This document shows positions 7,326-12,722 of a DNA stretch of 12,722 nt, one piece after another. Position numbers and translations under genes: made by a program. The DNA comes from a bacterium (GTDB lineage Bacteria; Spirochaetota; UBA4802; UBA5550): positions 1 to 12,722 of the forward strand of contig JAAENB010000580.1 in the NCBI GenBank assembly GCA_024224995.1, given 5' to 3'. A model generated the notes under the pieces. The model worked only from the letters and a program-made list of their open reading frames with translations, did not search any database and was not told the DNA's origin. Numbering within the stretch: position 1 is the stretch's first letter; each line of letters begins with the position of its first letter.

Positions 7326-7377
7326 AGTTGTTTTCTCATAACGAGGGGTTTAAACCCCTCGTTATGAGAAAACAACT
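7326..7377. repeat. 52-bp perfect palindrome
   Basis: Two exact 26-bp arms (7326-7351 and 7352-7377) meet with no spacer at GGGGTTTAAACCCC. The first mismatch is at 7325/7378. The right end covers two bases of the metallophosphatase stop codon (7378-7376), and the left end lies 6 nt before the rhodanese ribosome binding site, so it almost fills this 69-bp gap. As RNA it makes a very long perfect hairpin on either strand. There is no following T-run on the minus strand, so it is not a typical intrinsic terminator. No flanking target-site duplication is seen. Confidence 0.95.
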
Positions 7378-8362
7378 AATCAAACCGTAATTTTTTCATT
7401 TTTGCTTTGCTTTCTTTTTTATACGCGTCAATGAGCTTGCGAATGGCAGCATCATCCCGGGGCTTGAACTGATGGGGCCGGGAAAAGGAGTTCTCAAATG
7501 AAACGATTGAGTTCCCTTTCAGGGAGAGTTTAAGAATCCCGATGCGGGCTCCATTGGAACCGGCCTGAACAATAATAGCCCTGCCGACACGTTCAGGTTT
7601 TTTAATAAGCGTCTGACTGTGCCCGCCAACAATCACATCAATGCCGCGAATCGTTTTGGCAAGACGCCTGTCCTGTTCATAACCGGAATGAGAAAGAAGC
7701 ACAATAATTTGAGCTCCTTTTTTCCTCAGCGCCCGTATATCTCTCCGGATCTCACGAGCCTGTCCCGTAACCCTGACACTTCGGGTTATTTTTTTGGAAG
7801 AATACCGGAACGCCTCTTTCGAGATTGTACCGATCACTCCTATTTTTACACCCTTTTTTGTAATAATAACAGAACGCTTAAACAGGCGCCGGAACCGGCC
7901 CCTGCTTTTTATAAGAATATTATTACACACAAACGGAAGGGAGGAACGGTATTTTATAAAGCCCTTAACACCAACCGTAAACTCCTGGTCACCAAAAAGA
8001 ACAGCGTCATAACCAATCAGTTTATAGCTCGCGATTAAATATTTCGCCAGAAGAGGGTCCCTGTCATACAGGAAAAAATCCCCGGTTTCAAAAAGCAGGA
8101 CAGCCCCATGCTGCTGCCGGATCTTCCGGATTTCAGCAGCCCGTTTTACCAGGCCGCCGTTGGGCTCTTCCTTGCAGTCACAAAAATCAAACGAACCATT
8201 GAGGGAATTCGTATACACAAGAGTAAGCTGCTTTACCGCGGCTGCCTGCGAAGCGCTCAGACATAAAAACAAAAAAAGAAATATCAGTCCGATACGCGTT
8301 GCCACGGGCTTTTTGCGTATGCCGGAAGCAACCCCCTTATGGAGCACCTTATTCACCCTCAC
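7376..8362 (-). CDS. Exported metallophosphatase-family (5'-nucleotidase-like) protein with CxC motif
   Basis: A 328-residue protein from the GTG at 8362; GTG codons at 8356 and 8347 are alternatives, and 8347 has a GAGG upstream and no overlap with the previous gene. A signal peptide is clear (GLIFLFLFLCLSASQA40|AAVKQ). The body follows the UshA/SoxB 5'-nucleotidase-type fold: YTNSLNG (50-56), then FCDCKEEPNGGLVKR with C61 and C63, ETGD95, GYDAVLFGDQEF, LLSH225SG and IVGGH248SQ. Against the classical motifs the first (D-x-H) reads S-L-N and the third (GNHE) reads GDQE, while the later Asp and His motifs are kept. Only the N-terminal catalytic-type domain is present; the usual C-terminal nucleotide-binding domain is absent. 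Nucleotidase activity is therefore doubtful. It is probably co-transcribed with the HD-GYP gene upstream. Confidence 0.8.
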   Translation of the reverse strand: MRVNKVLHKGVASGIRKKPVATRIGLIFLFLFLCLSASQAAAVKQLTLVYTNSLNGSFDFCDCKEEPNGGLVKRAAEIRKIRQQHGAVLLFETGDFFLYDRDPLLAKYLIASYKLIGYDAVLFGDQEFTVGVKGFIKYRSSLPFVCNNILIKSRGRFRRLFKRSVIITKKGVKIGVIGTISKEAFRYSSKKITRSVRVTGQAREIRRDIRALRKKGAQIIVLLSHSGYEQDRRLAKTIRGIDVIVGGHSQTLIKKPERVGRAIIVQAGSNGARIGILKLSLKGNSIVSFENSFSRPHQFKPRDDAAIRKLIDAYKKESKAKMKKLRFD

Positions 8363-10397
8363 CTTTAAAAGAATCTATATCAATTTGTTCATAAATCTTT
8401 TTGTCGATAAACACTGAAACAAGGTCTTTATCCAGCTTTCCCCTGTCTGCTTCCTCTTGAAGGATCTTTAAAACCCGTTCAAGGGGAACTGCTTTTTTAT
8501 ACGGCCGGTCACTGGCGGCCAGGGCGTCGTAAATATCGGCAATAGTCATAATCCTGGATTGTAAAAGAAGATTGTCCCTTCCCTGGATATGGTCAGGGTA
8601 TCCGCTTCCGTCAAGAGTTTCATGATGCCGCAGCGCGATCTCCGGAATATTCTTGTACTCCGGGGGCCAGGGGATCTTGCTAACGAAATTATAGGTATGA
8701 ACAACATGGCTTTCAATCTCTTTCCGTTCAAGGGGATTAAGACTGCCCCGCTTGATAGAGAGGTTGATCTTGTCGTTCTCCCGAATAACATCAATTTTTT
8801 CACCGTCTATGCCAATACACTCCATTTGTTGAACTATTCTCATTATATTATGAAGAACAACTTCAGGGTCATCATCGGAAACAGTGGGTTCATTCAGCCT
8901 TAGCAACTGTTCTTTAATAGACTTGATCTTATTCAGGTTCTCCCTTCTTTCCAACATCATTGTTTCAATAGCAGAGGCATCTCCCCCCCACTCAACCTGC
9001 TCTCGCAGCAGCTTCTGCTCCCGGTCACTATACTGTAGTTCAACAAAGCGGTACAGGTAATCCAGCCGTATTACCAGGTTGTCCAGCTCCATGGGAAAAA
9101 GCTTTTTCGCTTTTTTAAAGATCGCGAGATCGATATATACCTTGCCGAAATCATGCAGTAACGCGGCAAATTCCAGTTCCCGGATTGAGCTTTCATCAAA
9201 ATAATATTCTCCCAGGTAGCCATCTTTGATATCGTTAATAGAACGGGCCATGGCAGTGCAAATCTCCGCTACCCTGAAAGAATGACCCGAGGTAGCCGGA
9301 TCCCGTGATTCAATAGCAGTAACCGATGCTTTTACAAATTCCTCAAACTGGCTCTGGATCTGCTTAATCATCCTGTTGTTCTCAATGGCAACAGCGGCCT
9401 GGCCGGCAATCGCTTCCAGCAGACCGTCATATTTACTGTCAAATTTTACAACATGGCTTTCAAAATCTTCCCTGGTTGTAAGTTTAATGGAAAAAGCCTC
9501 ATTCCCGGCTTCCCCTTCTTCAACCCTGCCCTCTTTGCTGTTAAGCAGCTGGATAACCCCAATGATCTTGTCCACATGGTTTCTCATGGGAACAGACAGG
9601 ATGGACCTGGAGATATAGTCATAGGTTTTATCAAAGGTAGAATTATGGGTAAATGAATATTTTCCAATCTCCTCCTTGTCGTACACATTGGAAATGTTCA
9701 CCACCTCCCCGGTTACCGCGACACAACCGGCAATGGAGTGCTCATTCATGTCAAGAAGGAACTCTTCAAGGGGAATGTCCCTGGAAAAGGTATGGGAATA
9801 CTTGAACCGAAGCCGCTCTTTGCCGTCTTCCCCCTCTTCCACAAGGTAAATACTCCCGGCATCGGCACCGGTGATCTTTTTACTTAAAAAAAGGATCAAC
9901 GTTAAAAGCTGGTCCGAATCCTTTTCACTGGACAAAGCCTTGCCAATATTGATGAGATCCTCCTGATCCTGCCTGGTATCAATGAGTTTGGCCAGGTACT
10001 CGTCCTGAACCGTTTTGTCTTCCCAGATCTCTTCCAGCAGGGCCAGGGTCTTTCGGGCAATAAATCCTGTTTCCGCCGGTGACAGGTTTGAACTCCTGTA
10101 TTCGGAAATAGTATGAAACGCACTGAATTCAACAGATTCCAGCTCCGCAGGGGTTCCGAATACCACTAACTGGTACAAAATATAGGAAAATGGCAGCACT
10201 GTCAGGTAATGATCCAGCGCTTCATATTCTTCCAGCGAGATAAAGATCACTGCCAGAATAGGCAGTTTATCCTTTTCCGTTATACTTTTCTCTATTTTTT
10301 CCCGGATATCGGCGGTTACAACAACAGTAAGCTCATTATTTTCCGGCAGAGCAACACGCTCAGCTACATTTTCTGATATAATTAACATTTTATTCAT
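8349..10397 (-). CDS. GAF and HD-GYP domain protein, probable c-di-GMP phosphodiesterase
   Basis: A 682-residue cytoplasmic protein without membrane segments. Residues 1-130 are an unrecognised N-terminal region, perhaps a degenerate receiver-like fold. Residues about 145-342 form a GAF domain (INIGKALSSEKDSDQLL, ADAGSIYLVEE, IIGVIQLLNS, AAVAIEN). The HD-GYP domain begins at about 352, with GH372SFRVAE, LLH415D416FGK419, H564 and H567, H591-H592-E593, DGSGYP (596-601) and IMTIADIYDALAASDRPYKK. These residues make an active diguanylate-specific phosphodiesterase plausible. The HD box and H564 are about 148 residues apart, where about 30 is usual, so an insertion of roughly 120 residues lies between (about 430-548). 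The gene ends 14 bp inside the metallophosphatase frame. The ATG at 10397 has a weak ribosome binding site. Confidence 0.88.
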   Translation of the reverse strand: MNKMLIISENVAERVALPENNELTVVVTADIREKIEKSITEKDKLPILAVIFISLEEYEALDHYLTVLPFSYILYQLVVFGTPAELESVEFSAFHTISEYRSSNLSPAETGFIARKTLALLEEIWEDKTVQDEYLAKLIDTRQDQEDLINIGKALSSEKDSDQLLTLILFLSKKITGADAGSIYLVEEGEDGKERLRFKYSHTFSRDIPLEEFLLDMNEHSIAGCVAVTGEVVNISNVYDKEEIGKYSFTHNSTFDKTYDYISRSILSVPMRNHVDKIIGVIQLLNSKEGRVEEGEAGNEAFSIKLTTREDFESHVVKFDSKYDGLLEAIAGQAAVAIENNRMIKQIQSQFEEFVKASVTAIESRDPATSGHSFRVAEICTAMARSINDIKDGYLGEYYFDESSIRELEFAALLHDFGKVYIDLAIFKKAKKLFPMELDNLVIRLDYLYRFVELQYSDREQKLLREQVEWGGDASAIETMMLERRENLNKIKSIKEQLLRLNEPTVSDDDPEVVLHNIMRIVQQMECIGIDGEKIDVIRENDKINLSIKRGSLNPLERKEIESHVVHTYNFVSKIPWPPEYKNIPEIALRHHETLDGSGYPDHIQGRDNLLLQSRIMTIADIYDALAASDRPYKKAVPLERVLKILQEEADRGKLDKDLVSVFIDKKIYEQIDIDSFKGEGE

Positions 10398-10510
10398 AGG
10401 GTCTTCTACTTTTTAACCTGATTTTAATAAATTTTCCGAACTTTTTTTCTGGACAAATATCCTATTGTAACCTTCCCATGTATATTATTATTTATATTAT
10501 TATTACGAAG

Positions 10511-10526
10511 ATTGATTATAGTCAAT
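10511..10526. repeat. Imperfect 16-bp palindrome, possible operator
   Basis: ATTGATTATAGTCAAT is a palindrome apart from one base-pair. Its minus-strand reading contains TTGACTATA (10525-10517), identical to the plus-strand TTGACTATA at 10550-10558, which forms the -35 of the rightward promoter. Confidence 0.45.
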
Positions 10527-10543
10527 GACAATTTTGATTAAAT
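10515..10543 (-). promoter_or_regulatory. Possible promoter of the HD-GYP operon
   Basis: On the minus strand, TATAAT (10520-10515) is a perfect -10, but the hexamer 17 bp upstream (10543-10538, ATTTAA) is a poor -35. The TTGACT at 10525-10520 is an alternative -35, with only AT-rich weak -10 partners. Confidence 0.3.
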
Positions 10544-10549
10544 ATATAC

Positions 10550-10578
10550 TTGACTATACAAAATTTATATCATATATT
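10550..10578 (+). promoter_or_regulatory. Sigma70-like promoter of the 283-residue gene
   Basis: TTGACT (10550-10555) and TATATT (10573-10578) with a 17-bp spacer. Transcription would start near 10585, almost on the AAGG ribosome binding site (10586-10589), giving a leader of about 14 nt before the ATG at 10599. Confidence 0.65.
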
Positions 10579-10598
10579 ACATAACAAGGTTTAAATAG

Positions 10599-11450
10599 AT
10601 GAGTGAAAGCCAGGATACAATAAATGTCAATGCTGCTCTTTCAGAGATAGGCGATGCCGTAATTACCACTCTCAATTATGAGTGCTATCCTCTCGATAAA
10701 ATGGATCATATTATCACCCTTGTTGACACCATTGTTTCGGATTATCATTATGTAAAACGCTGTGAGGATTATTTTAAATCCGCGGGCAGTAATTATAAGC
10801 TCTTTTTTATCTCAAGTATCCTTTTTCGTTTAACTCAAAAAGGAAAACTTATCATAACTCCTGATGTGTTAAAATGGCTCGGCAGTGTATGGAAGAACTT
10901 TATAACACGAAATAAAAAATACCAGGAGCTTTTCCCCATCCTGCATCAATCCAGGTTAAAATTCGAAAAATACTATCCCGGAGCGGTTAACTTTGTTAAC
11001 CAGATAGGGAATGTTCACCTCGTTAAAGAAGATTATCTTGATGATCCTAAAGCCGGGGAAGTTGAACTGGAGAAACTTGAACTTTTTCATCAAAATACTC
11101 TGGAAATTATTACCTGGATGCGGCCGTCATATTTTTTCCTTCTCGATTATTATTACGAAAAAACACTTTCCACCGGAGACGACAGTGACAACGCGGAAAA
11201 ATTTGAAAAAAACGGCCTTAAAAATTTCGGTCACACTGCTTATCAATACGAAAACCTGGTCTTCCTGGAATGCCAGGCATTAGGCATACTGGAAGCCATT
11301 TATCTCTCTTTGCGGAAAAAAAAACGTCCCAAAAAGCTTATTAGCGTGGACGGCAAAAAAAGACTACTCTCCACGAACGATATCTATAATGTCTATCTTG
11401 ATAAATTTAACCAGATGAAAAAAGAGCTCTTCGCGCTGAATCAGGACTAG
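10599..11450 (+). CDS. Unrecognised 283-residue cytoplasmic protein
   Basis: I do not recognise this protein. The ATG at 10599 has AAGG 9 nt upstream and a good promoter. There is no signal peptide or membrane helix. The sequence looks mostly alpha-helical and rich in aromatic residues, with clusters such as SDYHYVKRCEDYF, LKWLGSVWKNF and PSYFFLLDYYYEK, and a basic patch RKKKRPKK near residue 240. It ends in a lysine-rich helix (NVYLDKFNQMKKELF). Cysteines are few and no catalytic signature stands out. It is divergent from the HD-GYP gene and may share its control region, so a link to c-di-GMP signalling is possible but only by position. A hairpin terminator follows its stop. Confidence 0.75.
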   Translation: MSESQDTINVNAALSEIGDAVITTLNYECYPLDKMDHIITLVDTIVSDYHYVKRCEDYFKSAGSNYKLFFISSILFRLTQKGKLIITPDVLKWLGSVWKNFITRNKKYQELFPILHQSRLKFEKYYPGAVNFVNQIGNVHLVKEDYLDDPKAGEVELEKLELFHQNTLEIITWMRPSYFFLLDYYYEKTLSTGDDSDNAEKFEKNGLKNFGHTAYQYENLVFLECQALGILEAIYLSLRKKKRPKKLISVDGKKRLLSTNDIYNVYLDKFNQMKKELFALNQD

Positions 11451-11466
11451 GGAAGGAAATCCCATA

Positions 11467-11517
11467 GTCCGGAGAAACGCCGCAAGCGGCATCTCTCCGG
11501 ACCGGGTTTGTAGTTTT
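11467..11517. terminator. Hairpin terminator between convergent genes
   Basis: GTCCGGAGA (11467-11475) pairs perfectly with TCTCCGGAC (11494-11502), and inside it GCCGC (11479-11483) pairs with GCGGC (11486-11490). On the plus strand a T-rich stretch follows (GGGTTTGTAGTTTT). On the minus strand the hairpin lies 13 nt after the FadL-type stop codon but lacks a clean T-run, so it may work better rightward. Confidence 0.75.
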
Positions 11518-12722
11518 ATATTTTCATACTCACGCCTAATATGGCAGTATGGCACATGCCGTCATAGGAGTAATTGGGATTTAAAGCGGATACATAGGTG
11601 GCGCTTTTGGTAACACTTCGCGGCACCAGGTATTGGAACTGGTAGGCAAAGGTTATTTCAATGGGTCCGCCCAGTGGTCCCATTTGAGGTAAATCAAATT
11701 TCGCGCCAAGAGAGCCCACGTGTTTGTCATTATCAAGAAAATTTACTTCTTTGTCCATTTCTCCGTCGGGAATAAAGGAAAACTGAAAATAATACCCGGC
11801 ACGAATTGCTAACCAGTCAAATAATTGATATTCGAAACCGGATCTTATAACAACAGCATCATTTAACTCAGGAAAAAAATCAGCGTATAATCCTTCATAG
11901 TATATCTTTGCGGTTCTGGAAACCGCGTATTTCGACCAGAGCTGGTATTCCCCATCAATTGATATTGTTAAATCAATAGGAGTTATCTTCCCAAGATCAT
12001 AGGCAACCCCGGCAGTTATAATATGAGGCTGATAATAATCATAAATAGAGACCAGCATGGCCATGGTAATGACTGTTGAAACACTCGGTATCCGTGCGGC
12101 AGTATCAAAAGGATAAATTTCCATATATGATTCATACCGGTACGAAGCGCCAACCTCAAGTCCATCCAGGATTGAAGTTATCTTTCCGGGGCTAAAATAA
12201 AGACCTGCCACAGGGGAGGGAGACGCGCTCAGATCCATTTTGGCCTGTGCTTCCGGGTATTGAGTATCACTCTGTACAGCCATTTCATCAAGACTCACAA
12301 CCCCTTCACCGCCAAAGGAAATATTCGCGCCAACTCCTACGCCAAACATGTCATCAAGAAAACCGAGCCCAAAACCGGCAAGGATTACCGCTTTTTGCGC
12401 TTCCCTGCCGTAGCGGACATAATTATGAGTCCGGGGATCAATATCATTCACTTTAACCAGGCTTCCGTCGGCATTAGCGGAAAGACCAAGACCAATCCGG
12501 CCCGATGATATAAAAGAAGGAAGTTCGCAAATAACATTCATATCAACAGCAAGCCCTATTACCATAGCGCCAAAGTTAAGATTCTCGTCTCCATTAGTCT
12601 CTTCCGAACGATTTATATTAATACTAAACTGGGGAATTGTATATAAAAAGCTCATAGAAAGCTCACTTAAATGCGGTTTGTCAGTACTTTTCGGTTTCTG
12701 TACCGGGTCCGCAGTTCTTCTC
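11516..12722 (-). CDS. FadL/OMPP1-type outer-membrane protein, 5' end outside the window
   Basis: The frame ends at the TAA at 11518-11516 and stays open, without a stop, through the right edge. At least 401 residues are visible, and the signal peptide and N-terminus are missing. An internal ATG at 12655 starts a 379-residue reading, but the 22 upstream codons (for example KPKSTDKPHLSELS) are also open, so this Met is probably not the start. Alternating strands with many Gly and aromatic residues (GRIGLGLSANADG, GFGLGFLDDMFGVGVGANISFGGEG, GLEVGASYRYESYMEIYPF, VVIRSGFEYQLFDWLAIRAGYYFQFSFIP) and a late GSLGAKFDLPQMGPLGGPIEITFAYQFQYL stretch fit the FadL/TodX barrel family, which takes up fatty acids and other hydrophobic compounds. 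The last residue is Ile rather than Phe. Substrate is not deducible. Confidence 0.75.
   Translation of the reverse strand, partial: RRTADPVQKPKSTDKPHLSELSMSFLYTIPQFSININRSEETNGDENLNFGAMVIGLAVDMNVICELPSFISSGRIGLGLSANADGSLVKVNDIDPRTHNYVRYGREAQKAVILAGFGLGFLDDMFGVGVGANISFGGEGVVSLDEMAVQSDTQYPEAQAKMDLSASPSPVAGLYFSPGKITSILDGLEVGASYRYESYMEIYPFDTAARIPSVSTVITMAMLVSIYDYYQPHIITAGVAYDLGKITPIDLTISIDGEYQLWSKYAVSRTAKIYYEGLYADFFPELNDAVVIRSGFEYQLFDWLAIRAGYYFQFSFIPDGEMDKEVNFLDNDKHVGSLGAKFDLPQMGPLGGPIEITFAYQFQYLVPRSVTKSATYVSALNPNYSYDGMCHTAILGVSMKI

Larger units (their letters stand above)
10398..10598. other. Divergent AT-rich promoter region
   Basis: A 201-bp gap between the HD-GYP gene (leftward) and the 283-residue gene (rightward). 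It contains an AT-only-like stretch at about 10479-10504, an imperfect palindrome at 10511-10526, a strong rightward promoter at 10550-10578 and a possible leftward promoter with a perfect TATAAT at 10515-10520. The HD-GYP mRNA leader would be about 110 nt. No small ORF or riboswitch-like fold was recognised. Confidence 0.65.

Noticed and set aside
7307..7375. Longer rhodanese frame from a TTG at 7375, adding 23 residues
   Set aside because: The extra residues translate the palindrome, the start is a rare TTG, and the ATG at 7306 has a well-placed AAAGGA.
7326..7377. Palindrome as a whole-genome-amplification fold-back chimera
   Set aside because: The sequences on the two sides differ and belong to two different intact genes in the same orientation, which a fold-back junction would not give.
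7619..8038. 139-residue rightward ORF opposite the metallophosphatase
   Set aside because: Antisense shadow of a recognised gene; composition looks random.

Overview
The window reads as part of the chromosome of a diderm bacterium of moderate GC content. It carries a lipoprotein with a lipobox, two beta-barrel outer-membrane proteins, Sec signal peptides and sigma70-like promoters. The HD-GYP regulator, the FadL-type barrel, the large Ig-repeat lipoprotein and the exported metallophosphatase/rhodanese/MauE set would suit a free-living spirochaete or a member of the former Deltaproteobacteria. No marker gene fixes the phylum, so this is a guess. I see no tRNA, rRNA, CRISPR array, transposase or phage gene.

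Layout. (1) 1-244, minus: the N-terminal part of a DUF1835-type protein that runs off the left edge. (2) 245-479: a divergent intergenic region with two inverted repeats, a good sigma70 promoter and a leader hairpin. (3) 480-4947, plus: a two-gene operon of a 1272-residue lipoprotein with Ig-like modules and a YfaP-like C-terminal domain, then a small outer-membrane barrel whose ribosome binding site overlaps the lipoprotein stop codon; it ends in a strong intrinsic terminator. (4) 5088-6227, plus: an exported pentapeptide-repeat protein with 63 uninterrupted repeats. (5) 10397-6228, minus: four genes that look like one operon: a GAF/HD-GYP regulator, a metallophosphatase-family exported protein with a Cys-x-Cys motif, a membrane-anchored rhodanese, and a MauE/DoxX-like membrane protein. 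A 52-bp perfect palindrome almost fills the gap between the metallophosphatase and rhodanese genes. (6) 10398-10598: a divergent AT-rich promoter region with inverted copies of TTGACTATA. (7) 10599-11450, plus: an unrecognised 283-residue cytoplasmic protein. (8) A hairpin terminator, then 12722-11516, minus: a FadL/OMPP1-type outer-membrane protein whose 5' end lies beyond the right edge.

How the genes may work together (inference). The lipoprotein and small barrel are probably co-translated surface proteins. Three consecutive minus-strand products (CxC metallophosphatase, rhodanese, MauE-like protein) all appear exported or membrane-bound and carry cysteine motifs, which suggests an envelope thiol/sulfur redox function. 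Their linkage to an HD-GYP protein suggests shared expression with c-di-GMP signalling. The points most worth checking are the perfect palindrome, the degenerate metal-binding motifs of the metallophosphatase, the roughly 120-residue insertion inside the HD-GYP domain, and the very regular exported pentapeptide solenoid.
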